Positions 22,132-32,379 of a stretch of DNA of 64,000 bases are shown here, piece after piece. Position numbers and translations under genes: made by a program. This DNA comes from Ochromonas danica (Eukaryota > Sar > Chrysophyceae > Chromulinales > Chromulinaceae). The notes below the pieces were generated by a model. That model saw only the letters and a program-made list of their open reading frames with translations, searched no databases and was not told the DNA's origin. Position 1 is the stretch's first letter. The number at the start of each line of letters is the position of its first letter. The stretch spans positions 122,404-186,403 of the forward strand of contig VKHL01000050.1 in the NCBI GenBank assembly GCA_015146655.1, in the 5' to 3' direction.

Positions 22132-23115
22132 ATGAAAGCACCCAAGACCATTGAAGTTTTGAAAGAACACCGCGACCTTTCGGTGTTGAGTGTCGGAAGT
22201 GTTGGCGCAGGCAAGAGCTCAGTCCTCTGCTGCCTCACAGGTCGCAGTCTGGCAAGCATAACAGACCGCAATTTGGATGACGAAGTGCTGCAACGGGCAG
22301 TCTTTGTGAGAGATCACGGCAAACTGACCGTCAGCGATTGCCAAGGATTCCGAGGAGATCTGAAGCATGATTGGCTTCTTCTGCGCAAAACTCTCTCCCA
22401 GCTGCCCGCAGAGGAGCCCATCGACTTGGTGGCACTTTGTCTGTCCACAGCCTGCATCACTGACACTAAGAATGACCAAGTCAACAACATCCTCTTCCTC
22501 TTAAAAGAGTTCACCACAGCAGATTTTCGACGTCTCATTCACGTGATCATCAGTTATGCTCCAGAGCATATGGTGGATGATGCCTTGCGAGATATCATTG
22601 CCAAGAAATTCTCTTTCTTGGGAGACGGCAGCAGAGAAGAAGTCTTGAAGAAGGTGACCTTTGTCGACCTTGTCAACCCTCTCAACTTCGACGAATCCCT
22701 CCAGGAGACTCAGAAGGCGATCGAAGGCAAGTGGGCTGAGGCTCAACGACAGCTGGACCAACTGGTCGCCTCTTGCGACCCAAACCAGAGCATTCGACCA
22801 AACCAAATCTTGTCCAGCAGGTTTTTCTACCAGTTTTGCTTGGTCTACAAGCATGAACTATGCTTTGCGGTGCTTTCTCTCACCATTCTAGTGCTTCTTC
22901 TTGTGATCTTCTTCCATCACTTGTCCACAGCAGACAAGGTGATGCAGCTCGACACCTGCTTAAATGATATGCAGAGCTTGGCCAAGGCAAATGAATTACT
23001 AAAAGTGAAGCTGGAGAATCTTCCCTCCACTTGTATTCCTCCTCCTCCCCCAGCTCCTTCTCCTTCTGCTGGCTTCTGGGACTATTTGTTTAGAGCTTTC
23101 AAAGTGATGTTTTAA
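22132..23115 (+). CDS. AIG1/GIMAP-like P-loop GTPase with a C-terminal membrane anchor
   Basis: Single exon, 327 aa. G1 P-loop GSVGAGKSS at about residue 22 and a G3-like DCQG at about 68; the following helical domain contains LLLRKTLSQLPAEEPIDLVA. The specificity loop TKxD is not obvious. Near residues 242-265 is one strong membrane segment (LCFAVLSLTILVLLLVIFFH), followed by a short coiled coil, a proline run and a hydrophobic terminus. Known relatives (AIG1/GIMAP/Toc-type GTPases) sit on organelle or vesicle membranes. Which membrane is used here cannot be told. It starts 93 bp from the tRNA-Leu(TAG) gene. Confidence 0.7.
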   Translation: MKAPKTIEVLKEHRDLSVLSVGSVGAGKSSVLCCLTGRSLASITDRNLDDEVLQRAVFVRDHGKLTVSDCQGFRGDLKHDWLLLRKTLSQLPAEEPIDLVALCLSTACITDTKNDQVNNILFLLKEFTTADFRRLIHVIISYAPEHMVDDALRDIIAKKFSFLGDGSREEVLKKVTFVDLVNPLNFDESLQETQKAIEGKWAEAQRQLDQLVASCDPNQSIRPNQILSSRFFYQFCLVYKHELCFAVLSLTILVLLLVIFFHHLSTADKVMQLDTCLNDMQSLAKANELLKVKLENLPSTCIPPPPPAPSPSAGFWDYLFRAFKVMF

Positions 23116-23489
23116 AGAATACAACCAAAGTTCACTGTATTTCCTAATGAGCGTCTATCATTGTCTGACTAACTAATAACTTCCTCACCAACTAATGCTG
23201 GGAGCCTTGAGAACAGCAGCATCTCCCTGTCGGAACAGCAGCTGGAACAAACAAGAAACAAGTCTCTTGCTATAGATGGTGCCGCCGTATACATATACTA
23301 CATACTATACCATACCATACTATAAAAATACTAGATAAATGGTAAAGGTGACTCAATTCTTTCAACACAATCAAAGGCAACTTCGATGATTCTCAGGAAT
23401 CAACAGAAGTCTGGCAAGTCCAAACTATCAACAAGAAATAAATTGAGCAAGAAGGAAGCAGATCCGATACTTCAATGGCTCCTGCTCGA
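23116..23489. other. Intergenic between convergent GTPase and CIA30-domain genes
   Basis: 374 bp, A/T-rich, with a short ATACTA-type run near 23288-23330. No coding frame or RNA gene seen. Confidence 0.4.
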
Positions 23490-24288
23490 TCAAAAAGTTC
23501 GGATCTCTTGTAATTCAAGGCGAAAGGGTCCTTCGCGGAAGTTACCATTCAGCCCTCCATCATACTCAAACTTGGACAAACTCAGTTGGATGGCTGAGAT
23601 TTGGTTCTTCTTGAAGCGTCTGCCATCAGTCAGCACACGGGCAAATCGAGTCGGTTTAAGCTTGTCGAATGGCACAGAGATTTGAACAGATCGACCAGCG
23701 GAGGTGTCGAAGGAAAAGGCCCATGCAACGCCATTCCAATCGTCTTCATCTCGCAGGATGAACTTGTACCTCTGCCCATCGCCCGTAACGCGCAGTTGAA
23801 TCCCTTTGCAGGCAGAGAGATCAAGCGCTGGATTGAGCGGCTTAGTGCGCAGTCCAGCGAAGCCTCCGTTGTTCTCGCTCGTGACATAGCCTGACCAGCT
23901 GCCATTGAAGGCTTGGCCTGGCTCCAGGCTGGTCTTGGACACGCCGCCCATGACCACTGTAGCAGAGACAAGGAAACCATCGACATAAGAGATAAGAAGA
24001 TTAGCTTTGAAATCTATAGTACCAACCATCGTCGAGGGGCCCCCACTTCGAGGAAATGACAGATTGTGAGGGGTCCTTTGTGTTCCATAAAACACTATTA
24101 GGCTGGATAGTCAATCCTTTAGAGGTGGTCGTGCGGAAGAAGGGGATCTTGGGTAGCAGTGCGTCATAGAAAGTGGCGGTGCGCAAGAAGCGTCCCACTT
24201 CCCAAGCCTTCCGACCACTCGCACTTTGAGGACAGAGGAGGAAAAGGCAGAGGAGCAGAGCGGACAACGAGGAATAATTTAGGAGCAT
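23490..24288 (-). CDS. Secreted/ER CIA30 (NDUFAF1-like) domain protein
   Basis: Exons 24288-24027 and 23956-23490, 242 aa. Splicing GAT-G to TG-GTC restores the family hallmark DDVVMGGVS followed by ENNGGFAGLR, which fixes the junction. The rest is a galactose-binding-like beta sandwich, with DGQRYKFILRDEDDWNGVAW and the C-terminal ISAIQLSLSKFEYDGG. The N-terminus MLLNYSSLSALLLCLFLLCP is a signal peptide ending near SASG, with no Phe at +1, so ER/secretory or an atypical plastid route is likelier than mitochondria. Mitochondrial CIA30 assembles complex I; algal and plant paralogues with this domain have other, partly unknown roles. Confidence 0.82.
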
Positions 24289-24449
24289 TTGGTCTAATTC
24301 GATTATGTCCTGTCGTGTAGTCGGGTGATGACTGAAGATTCGATTAGGAAATGAAGAAGTGAGTCATCTTCACCATCTGCCACTTCACTGGAGAGAGGAA
24401 GTCCCGCGCAGAACAATACTTGCGACGCACGCATCACAGTAATAATAAC

Positions 24450-24636
24450 ATAAACCGATCAAACAAATGAGGGAATTGAATGCAAACCTATCAAGCAGAA
24501 TTGGCCTTGCAAACTGTAAAATCTCATCTCAGGAAGCTAATGTTCGCCCTGCTTCCAGAGATGAGATTTTACAGTTTGCAAGGCCAATTCTGCTTGATAG
24601 GTTTGCATTTATTTCTTCATTTGTTTGATCGATTTA
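24450..24636. repeat. Long inverted repeat / fold-back hairpin
   Basis: Arms 24450-24537 and 24551-24636 are inverted copies separated by 13 nt. The central 52 nt of each arm (24479-24530 and 24558-24609) match perfectly. Beyond them, 6 further pairs reach the loop after one mismatch, and the outer ~30 nt match with a few changes and one indel. As RNA this would be a hairpin with a stem of nearly 90 bp. No terminal target-site duplication was recognised. Confidence 0.92.
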
Positions 24637-24724
24637 TATAGGCTTCTTAAACCTTCATTAAGCATATTTTCTTTGTCTATTTTCTTTGATGCGGTTGGTG
24701 TGCTTTCACACCAGTGATCCCCTG

Positions 24725-24776
24725 TCCCATAAACGGGATCCAATAACGGGATCTTGAGTGCATCCCGCTTATGGGA
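24725..24776. repeat. Second stem-loop, 15-bp arms
   Basis: TCCCATAAACGGGAT (24725-24739) pairs with ATCCCGCTTATGGGA (24762-24776), 14 of 15, with a 22-nt loop that holds another CGGGAT. A perfect 6-bp hairpin with a 4-nt loop lies just before it at 24697-24712. Confidence 0.8.
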
Positions 24777-24963
24777 GGAGGCTGTTAGGCAAGATTGGAT
24801 CGTAATAGACAACTCCGTAACAAACAAGACAGAGCAAACTCAAAACTTTTATAGCTTATAAAAGAGCCAGCTCTACACATTATCACCAAAGCAGTTAATC
24901 CACCCTGCCTACAAGATATTTTGCAACACATGTTCATCAACATCATCCTTTCACATCACAAGC

Positions 24964-25697
24964 TTAGAGTTGATCATCATCATAGTCGTCCTCCAGAGGC
25001 TCGAAGTTCATAGAACCTTTGCTCGAGGTAAACTTGGCAGCCGCCTGCTTCCTGCGCCAGTAGGAATAGCCAAGAATAGCCAGACCTACAGCCGCCAGCA
25101 CTCCGATGACAATTCCCGCTATGGCACCTCCGCTCAGTGACGAGCTTGAAGAGCTCTTCTTCTTCTTGGTTGGCGAGACAGTAGGTGCGTGCGTAGGATG
25201 ACGAGTGGGTCGTCCTGTGGGTCTGCGGGCACCACACCATTAAATAGCATTAACCATACCAACAAATTCAAAATTGATCAGCTGTGGAGGGAAACTAACC
25301 TTGAAGTGGGTCTGGAAGTAGGACGAGCGGTAGGATGTGAAGTGGGTTTAGAGGTGGGCTTGGAGGTGGGCTTGGAAGTGGGTCTGGATGTCGGACTTGT
25401 AGTGGGCGACTTCGAGGGCTTACGTGTGGGCGCTATGGTAGGCTTCACTGTGGGCTTGAAAGAGGGTTTGAAAGTCGGCTTGACAGTCGGTTTGCCTGAG
25501 ACGGTGGGCTTGACGGTTGGTTTCACCGTAGGCTTGGCAGAGGGAGCAGTCGTGGCTCTGAGACAAGACAGCAGCAAGTCAGAACATTTCCAATCAGAGA
25601 GAAACAGGAAAAGGAAACAAGAGAGGAAGGCTTACGCTTCATTGATAACAGCCAAGATAGCGAGGAAGATGACAAGGAAGAGGAGAGGGTTCATCAT
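24964..25697 (-). CDS. Type I membrane protein with PT/K repeats
   Basis: Exons 25697-25636, 25557-25300 and 25222-24964, 192 aa; phases 2, 2 and 0 join cleanly. Order: signal peptide ([20 protein letters not shown]), then ~90 residues of a tetrapeptide repeat P-T-x-K / P-T-S-R / P-T-S-K, a short [10 protein letters not shown] linker, one membrane segment ([20 protein letters not shown]), and a cytosolic tail ending in acidic [11 protein letters not shown]. The layout suggests a cell-surface stalk protein, probably O-glycosylated on Thr/Ser and anchored in the membrane. The repeat class matches that of the giant protein at 55.7-64 kb, but the proteins are otherwise unrelated. Function unknown. 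Confidence 0.78.
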
Positions 25698-25966
25698 TTC
25701 TATGGATAGGTGGGGTTCTAGCGAGGTTGCTTCCCTTCTCCTTCTACAGCATGAGCGGGAGATCACACAAGCGCAGTTAGCTTTGCCACTGTTATTATTA
25801 GCTTGCGCAGGGGGCATGGGTCTGAAAATGGCACTTTCAAACCTCAAAGTGGCCGTTACTCAACAGCCACAGTCGACTTTTCAAGAAAAGCAGCTGCAAA
25901 CAGAGAAAACGCGCTTTTGGAAACACTGCGTGTCGAGAGTCCCAATCAAGAGAAGGCAAGTTAGCA

Positions 25967-27089
25967 ATGAGGTCTTATTGGCTGGCCTTGACACTTGCAC
26001 TATCTGCACAGATTTTGTATGGTTTTCATACTCCCCTTCCACACTCAAGTCTAACTCGACTGACGCGCTCTTCTCATGAGCTGCAGATGGTCTTTGACTT
26101 CTTGCGCAAGAGAAGTGAAGAAGGTCTAGCACAGGTGAAGAATCTCGCTGAGAAGACTCTCGAAGGCAAACTAGGAGAGGCTCTTGAAGAAAGTGCTCAG
26201 TATTTGCGTACTCGTTCGAGCATCGATCGCGACAATCTGAAGAAGCTCATGACTGGCCTGGCCTCTTCTCGAGACCGTCTGCTGGCTGGCATTTCTGCAG
26301 CTTTCCAGGGCAGCTCTGAGGATGTCTCTCTGGAACAACGACTAGAGCGCTTGGAAGAGACTCTCTTACAAGCTGATATAGGCTATTCAACCACTCAGAC
26401 TATCTTAGAGGATCTGCGGCAATACGCCAAGACTGAGAGCTTGCAGGAGGAAGACATCACTCCTGTGATGAGAGAGAGACTCATCGAGGCTTTGACTGCC
26501 AGCCATCCCGATCTGTCGTTGAAGAGGAGCGAGGCCAAGCCCACCGTGCTGCTCATCATGGGAGCCAATGGAATGGGCAAGACCACGACCATCGGCAAGA
26601 TTGCTCATCGTCTTCGCAACGAAGGCAATTCCACTGTCTTGCTAGCAGCTTGTGATACCTTCCGTGCCGCAGCTGTGGAGCAACTGCACGAATGGGCTAA
26701 CCGCGCTAACGTATCCATCGAGCAGCCGCTGGCCAGTGAGCGAGGAGGAAGTCCGTTACCTGTTCTTGAACGATCACTAAAGCGTGCACAGGAAGAGAAC
26801 TTTGACATTCTTATCGTGGACACGTCTGGCAAGCTGTCTAACAACTTCCACGCCATCGACATGTTCCAGCAGATGAAAGCCAAGATCGACGAGGCCATCC
26901 CAGGCGCTCCTCATGAGACCATCCTTGTAGTGGATGGCTCTCTTGGTCGCAATGCAGTCGACCAGGCTCGGTCTTGGTCTCAACACGTTGGCGTGACTGC
27001 CCTGGCCGTGACCAAAATGGATGGCACGGCAAGAGCGTAAGTCATCATCATCACTCTTCTTCTTCTGTTACACCCATCAAGTTAAGACG

Positions 27090-27142
<53 letters not shown>

Positions 27143-27496
27143 ATTAGAGGGTTCGTGGTCTCTGTGGTGAAGGATCTGGGTCTGCCTGTGAAACTCATTG
27201 GCGTGGGAGAGAAGATTGACGACTTGCGAGACTTCCAACCAGAGCAGTTCGTTGATGCTCTTCTAGGAGTGACAGAGGAGAAAGTTTCTCTTCTTCGTCA
27301 ACGAGCAGCTCAACTCATTCAGCGTCGAGTGGGACCAAAAGGGCCAACAGCCAAGCAACCTGCGAAAGACTCGAAGGATATGCAGTCTCGCCTCATGGCC
27401 AGCTTCGACCCTTCCTATGACGTCTCGAAAGCTAGTGCCAAGACACGGAAACCTCGGCCTAAACCAACGAACAATAAGAAGAAAAACAAGAAGTAG
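25967..27496 (+). CDS. ftsY: Plastid signal recognition particle receptor FtsY
   Basis: Exons 25967-27036 and 27148-27496, 472 aa. SRP-family NG domain: helical N domain, then P-loop GANGMGKTTTIGK, DTFRAAAVEQL, DTSGK and TKMDGTAR. The exon join gives TARAGFVVSVVKDLGLPVKL, then IGVGEKIDDLRDF, the usual G5/closing-loop region. Known role: FtsY pairs with cpSRP54 to deliver proteins to the thylakoid membrane. The N-terminus MRSYWLALTLALSAQILYG is a signal peptide with Phe next (FHTPLPHSSLTRLTRSS), the complex-plastid targeting signature. Oddities: the C-terminus is extended by a basic Lys-rich tail, and the single intron is mostly a GT microsatellite. A GC-rich AAAACGCGCTTTT lies about 50 bp upstream of the ATG. 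Confidence 0.94.
27091..27140 (+). repeat. (TG)25 microsatellite inside the FtsY intron
   Basis: Fifty uninterrupted bases of TG, filling almost half of the 111-nt intron 27037-27147 and ending 7 nt before the acceptor AG. It probably replaces the usual polypyrimidine tract. Confidence 0.97.
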
Positions 27497-27646
27497 TACT
27501 AATACCATTAATAGCAACAACTCTAGAACCTGTACTTTTTCATTCCATGGAATATATGGAATCCACATAAATATATGGAATCCACGGAACATCTACACTT
27601 CCTTATTGATATCAAGACGAGATAGAGATAGAGATAGAGATAGACT

Positions 27647-28674
27647 ATGGAGCTCTTTCGCAAGACCCCCGTCATTCACCATGTACTTAAAGATGGTACT
27701 AATGTCTTCTTCAAGCTGGAGAACTTGCAATTCTCTGGATCATTCAAAGACCGCGGCATCTCTCACATGATCCAAAGCCTCTTAACGGAGGGGCCAGTCT
27801 CCAAGCTCATCTGGTCAGTCAGTTAGCCTCTCTCTCTCTCTCTCGTTCTCTCTGACCTCACTCTCTGTACTAACACCACACTGTCTGGTCGCTTCGCTCA
27901 CTGTGCAGTTCGTCGGGAGGAAATGCTGGACACGCTGTGGCAGTGGCAGGCAAGAAGCTGCAGATCCCCGTGGAGGTCTTCGTGCCAAGTACCACTTTAC
28001 CTATGATGATCGACAAGTTAAAGGAGGCAGACGCGACTGTCTATGTGGCAGGGAAGAACTGGAATGAGGCTGACCAACAAGCACGCGCTGCGCTGGCCGC
28101 AGAGGCGCAGAGCCTGTACATCCCGCCCTTCGACCACCCACTCATCTGGGAAGGTCACACTTCTCTTATCACTGAGCTGGCAGAACAACTGACTTCTCCA
28201 CCGGATGTGATCATCGCCAGTGTGGGAGGCGGAGGATTGCTGCGAGGAATTCAATTGGGCATTAAGTCTGTGGGTTGGGTAGAGCAGACGAAGGTACTGG
28301 CTGTGGAGACGACAGGCGCTGCCTCATTCGCAGCTGCCAAGCAAGCTGGTCATGTGGTCACTCTAGAGAAGATAGACACCATCGCGACCACATTGGGTGC
28401 CTTGCAAGTGACTGCCTCAGTGCTGGACCCCTCCGTGGAGACTGTGCCTGTCGTGGTAACCGATCGCCAAGCCGTCTCTGCTGCGTTGAAATATGCTCAA
28501 GACCATCGGCAACTTGTAGAGCCATCATGTGGTGCATCCTTGGCGGTGCTGTTTGACGATGAGCTGCGCCAACTTCATCTGAAAGACGTCAAGAACATTG
28601 TCGTGGTGGTTTGTGGTGGCAGTGCAGTCAGTCTAGACCTGCTAACACAGTGGAAGCAGCGCTTCGATCTCTAA
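27647..28674 (+). CDS. PLP-dependent L-serine/threonine dehydratase
   Basis: Exons 27647-27813 and 27909-28674, 310 aa. Fold type II PLP enzyme: Schiff-base Lys34 in SGSFKDRG; substrate/PLP loop SSGGNAGHA, formed across the splice junction; phosphate-binding glycine loop SVGGGGLLRG; C-terminal VVVVCGGSAV. No ACT regulatory domain follows, so it matches the short L-serine dehydratase type, not biosynthetic threonine deaminase. Known reaction: serine to pyruvate (or threonine to 2-oxobutyrate) plus ammonia. There is no targeting peptide, so it is likely cytosolic. Confidence 0.92.
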
Positions 28675-28818
28675 ATAATCCATCGGGACCAAGTCACATC
28701 AACACATACTGTAGTCACTAAAGGGTATTACTTTTGGTGTTTTGTAATGCCACTTTATGAAAGAAAATGAATAATGTTAGTGTTGTTAATGCTATTGTGT
28801 TGTGATAATCAATCATTC

Positions 28819-30321
28819 CTACTCCCAGATCTTGACAAAGCCATCCCATCCACACGTTGCGATACGGTTAGGATGTAAAGGATGCCATTGGGCGCCCATA
28901 CAAGGCCCGTTGTCATGCGCATGGAACTTGCGGAACACTCGACCAGTCTTCCAGTCCCAAGCATAGAGCTGACCCAGTCCATCTCCTGAGATGAGGAACT
29001 TCCCATTAGGGCTGAATCCAATCTGACAGGCATAGCCAGAGTTGTTGTGTCCGCGGAACGTCTTCTTCTTCACTTGTTTCACTCGTTCACCTGCAGTGTA
29101 GACCACGATCGTGTTATCCATGCTCTGCCCTGCTAGATAGCTTCCTGAGGGATGTAAGGTGACAGAGGGAACGGAGTGCATCTCTGGCTCAGCGATGTAC
29201 TTGATGGGCACAGGAATACCAAAATCCCACACCAAAACCTTCTTGTCATCACTTGTCGACACAAACTTACGACCTCCATCAACAAAAGTAACTGTATTAC
29301 AAGGTTGAAGATGATAGTTATATTCTTGTACCATCTCTCCATTACGTAGATCCCATTGATAAATCCTGTTGTCTGATGCCGCGGCAAGGAAGAGGTCCGG
29401 ATCAATCGGACTATGACGAACACAATAAGACATCTTTCGATTCGTTAAGGAAGACTTTGCTTGACCAGTCTCAATATCCCAATGACGGATAATGCGATCG
29501 AATCCACTAGAGAGGAAAGTCTTTCCATCGGGTGACATCTCCACACTTCGCACTCCTTCGCTATGGCCAGAATAGCTTCGCAGACAGCGGAAGTCAGACT
29601 GAGCATCCCAGATCTTGCACTTGCCATCCATAGAAGCGGAGAGTAAGAGATGGCCTGTCTTGGGGTAGAACTCGATGCACTGCACCCCTTTGCTATGCCC
29701 TGCTAGGCGATGCACACACTTCTTGGGCAGGTAGCAGTCGTGCTCGCTGCCGTCCTCGTCGGGGTGAATACCTTGAGGGACAGACATCCAAGAGCGTCCT
29801 TGGAAGTCCTTCTCACTGTCTCCATGGAAGGTGGAGGTGGCGTCGGGTATGAGAGAGCCTCGCTTGGGTCGCGGCGGCATGATGAAGCCCATCTTGCGCT
29901 CATTCACTTTCTCCCACTTCTCCTCCTCCTCCTCCGGCTCTAGGATATGGACATTATCAGGCAGTGGCTGGTCTTCTTCAAGACCTCTAGTGTGTGTCTT
30001 AGTGCTGGCAGTGGCAGTGGCAGTGGCAGTGCTATTGTCTGTCTTGACTGGAATCCACGGACCTGCTGCCTCCTCCTCCTCACTGCCATACTCCATCAAA
30101 GCATTGAGAATAGCCACTTGCTTGTCCGCCTTGACCGAGTCCTTCCTCTTCTTCTTCAAAGGCTCGCGCTCTTCTCGTGCGCATTTCTCGCGGTCACCCA
30201 AAATGGCGTTAGAATGAATATCTACTGCATAGCCTGACCGCTGGTAATTCTGATACTGTGTATTAAATGCAATATCATCGACTACTGTAGTCTCGATAAA
30301 GCCTTGTCCTACTCGCTTCAT
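28819..30321 (-). CDS. CDC40: Pre-mRNA splicing factor PRP17/CDC40 (WD40)
   Basis: Single exon, 500 aa; the first in-frame ATG is at 30321. The basic, disordered N-terminal part is followed by seven WD40 blades from about residue 205 (HRLAGHSKGVQCIEFYPKTG, then LSASMDGKCKIWD, FLSSGFDRIIRHWD, to the C-terminal IATCGWDGFVKIWE). The YALD-type N-terminal motif of the family appears as SGYAVD. Known role: joins the spliceosome for the second transesterification step. A run (TA)n, encoded by a GGCAGT hexamer microsatellite, lies in the N-terminal linker. Upstream, -60 to -135, is a repeat array described separately. Confidence 0.94.
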   Translation of the reverse strand: MKRVGQGFIETTVVDDIAFNTQYQNYQRSGYAVDIHSNAILGDREKCAREEREPLKKKRKDSVKADKQVAILNALMEYGSEEEEAAGPWIPVKTDNSTATATATASTKTHTRGLEEDQPLPDNVHILEPEEEEEKWEKVNERKMGFIMPPRPKRGSLIPDATSTFHGDSEKDFQGRSWMSVPQGIHPDEDGSEHDCYLPKKCVHRLAGHSKGVQCIEFYPKTGHLLLSASMDGKCKIWDAQSDFRCLRSYSGHSEGVRSVEMSPDGKTFLSSGFDRIIRHWDIETGQAKSSLTNRKMSYCVRHSPIDPDLFLAAASDNRIYQWDLRNGEMVQEYNYHLQPCNTVTFVDGGRKFVSTSDDKKVLVWDFGIPVPIKYIAEPEMHSVPSVTLHPSGSYLAGQSMDNTIVVYTAGERVKQVKKKTFRGHNNSGYACQIGFSPNGKFLISGDGLGQLYAWDWKTGRVFRKFHAHDNGPCMGAQWHPLHPNRIATCGWDGFVKIWE

Positions 30322-30379
30322 CAATCAATTCCTATTCCTTCTCTATTTGATGATGCCTGTGAGTGAGACTCGGGTTACC

Positions 30380-30456
30380 GCGCAACACAACAATACTACG
30401 CATTGCAATAATACTGCGCAACACAATAATAGTAACTGTGTTGTTTGTTGTGTTGG
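30380..30456. promoter_or_regulatory. Repeated CGCAACACAATAATAG element upstream of CDC40
   Basis: Three direct copies (30380-30397, 30399-30415, 30416-30433) of a GCGCAACACAATAATAGT-like unit, then a partial inverted copy at 30444-30456. They sit 59-135 bp upstream of the CDC40 ATG and 64-140 bp from the divergent flavin-reductase-like gene. The same unit forms an inverted repeat at 51.7 kb. Confidence 0.6.
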
Positions 30457-30519
30457 TGGAGCGGGAATTAAGATGGGATTGACAAGAATCATCTCTTCTC
30501 CAGCATAGCTGAGGTGAAG

Positions 30520-31503
30520 ATGAGCTTACTAGGTGGAAGCAGTCAGAGAGGTCTACGAGATGTCCTGCTATTCAGTGCAGGCAGTGTGACTGTTTGTTTA
30601 TCCTTTGCAATCTATTCGCGCTTCTTTGCCTCAGCCGGCACCCCCTCGACCACCACTGGGCAGAGAGAGAGTGTGTCAGTGGAGAGAGTGCCACCCTCCT
30701 CCGACTCCCTCTCAGAGCTCTCTAAGAATGCCGAGCAAGCAGTTCCCTGGCAGCCTGGCCAGCCTCAGCCCATGCCCTACCCCTCCAAGGTCTGGAAGGC
30801 CTACCATCCCGCAGATCTCAAAGCCTCTGGAGGACTCTATGGCCTCATGATCAGCTCCATCGTGCCTCGCCCCATCGCTCTCGTCACTTCCCAAGACAAA
30901 GAGGGCAACCTCAACGCAGCCCCCTACTCCTACTTCAACATCGTCTGCCATGACCCTCCCCTCGTCATGATCGGCTGCTGTATTAACATGCGCGCTAAGA
31001 CCAAGAAGGACACGCTGTATAACATAGAAGGCACCAAGCAGTTTGTTGTCAATATCATGAGCTCGTGGTATCTGGAGGCTGCCAATCACACTTCAGGCAA
31101 CTTCCCTTCCAATGTCAACGAGATGGAAGTCGCAGGGCTGGCCTCGTTGCCTTCCGATCTTGTTCGTCCACCTCGATTAGCTGAGGCTGCTGTGCAGTTA
31201 GAGTGTGAGGTAAGATCATCTACTATGACATCATCATCTGTTGTGACATTATCATATGACGTCACATGACATCAATAGGCCTATGACATCCGAGAGATCA
31301 GAAACGAGAAGAACGAGCACACAGCCTCCATGATCATGGGCAAGATCGTGAAGTTCCATGTGCACGAGTCAGTGCTGGTACCAGGTGGCAGCGAGGCCAA
31401 GCCTGTGGTGGACTGGGCCAAACTACAGCCTGTGGGGCGCCTGGGCGGTGAGACCTACACAGTCGTGGACAACGCGAGAGACATCAGCCGCCCTGTTTTC
31501 TAA
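30520..31503 (+). CDS. Membrane-anchored flavin reductase-like (FMN-binding split barrel) protein
   Basis: Exons 30520-31209 and 31279-31503, 304 aa, intron phase 0 with GTAAGA donor. An N-terminal hydrophobic segment (VLLFSAGSVTVCLSFAIYSR) could be a signal anchor or transit sequence. The domain from about residue 100 has the flavin-reductase signatures: SSIVPRPIALVTSQDKEGN, then NAAPYSYFNIVCHDPPLVMI, and KKDTLYNIEGTKQFVVNIMS. The C-terminus ends in GRLGGETYTVVDNARDISRP, typical of the larger DIM6/NTAB-type family members. FMN binding is expected; the substrate is unknown. Confidence 0.88.
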
Positions 31504-31584
31504 GCCATTGGCACAGTTTTGTTGGACGTTTAATGATAATGAAGAAGATAATCTAAACCAGGAAATAACTCTCTGTTAGTCAAG

Positions 31585-32379
31585 TCAAAGCCTGCCTGTG
31601 CCTCTGCATTGCAGGCAAACCAAAGCGCCACTGCGAGGATGTCGGCGAAAGGCAAAGGCTGCTTCACCACACAGTGAGCATCTCACTGTGGCTTGCAGCT
31701 TCATCGAGGAAGGCTCTACTTGGTTGTCACAGTTGACAGCACTGCTTGTCTGGGCCATGGCGCTGCCGTCACTCACACTGTCTTCGTCCACCTTCTCTTG
31801 ATGCTCCCGCAGGAGATCGGAGACTGTCTTTCCTTCAGCATTCACTATGTCCATCTTTGCCCCGTACTGGCTGAATAAAGGCAGGAGGTGTGCGTGGCCT
31901 CCCAGCACGGCCTTGTGCGCTGCCGTGTTGAGGTCACCGAAGCTGCTGTCTGGCAGATCCACACTCGCCCCGGCCTCCAGCAGCAGTCGACAGCACTTCT
32001 CATGTCCAGCATAAGCTACAAATGACAGCTCAGGTCACCTCTAACGGGAGAGAGAGTGTGTGTCCGCGTGTGTCTCACCTGTGCGATGCAGCGCAGTGGC
32101 GCCACACTGTCCACCGTCAGCCTCGGCCCCACAGGATAACAAGAACTGTACTAGGACATCAAAACCACTTTGACTAGCGTAATGCAAAGGGGTGTATCCA
32201 TAGGAGTCGCAGAGGTTGACCAAGGCTGGATTGCGCCGCACTTTCTCCTGCACGGTGGGCAAGTCTCCCAGTTGGGCAGCAGTGAAGATGGAAGTGGCCA
32301 GGGGCATCATCTTGCATGGACAAGAGAATCCCTTGCATTGCTGACCATCGCTATGTGACAGAGAAACCACAAAACTCAT
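31585..32379 (-). CDS. ANKRD39-like ankyrin protein with a C-terminal zinc ribbon
   Basis: Exons 32379-32079 and 32015-31585, 243 aa, joining ACA-G to CT-TAT. Four ankyrin repeats: FTAAQLGDLPTVQEKVRRNP, YGYTPLHYASQSGFDVLVQF, GATALHRTAYAGHEKCCRLL, and NTAAHKAVLGGHAHLLPLFS. Order and sequence follow ANKRD39. Unusually, a C-terminal extension contains CSLCG ... CLQC, a CxxC-x17-CxxC zinc-ribbon pattern that human ANKRD39 lacks, to my knowledge. The start at 32379 is the most plausible of several in-frame ATGs because it puts a short Cys-rich leader before the repeats, as in ANKRD39. Confidence 0.8.

Larger units (their letters stand above)
24289..24963. other. Gene-poor stretch holding three hairpins
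   Basis: 675 bp between the CIA30 gene start and the PT-repeat gene end. It is dominated by a long hairpin (24450-24636) plus two smaller ones (24697-24712, 24725-24776). An ATG frame from 24467 runs right through the long palindrome, and a minus-strand frame 24827-24609 ends at its outer arm. Both contain the residues IKQM, so the arms look like inverted copies of one short coding-like segment. Confidence 0.5.

Noticed and set aside
24609-24827. 72-codon minus-strand frame ending in SIKQMKK as a gene or transposase remnant
   Set aside because: It starts at a TTG, has no recognised motif and ends in the hairpin arm; kept only as part of the palindrome description.
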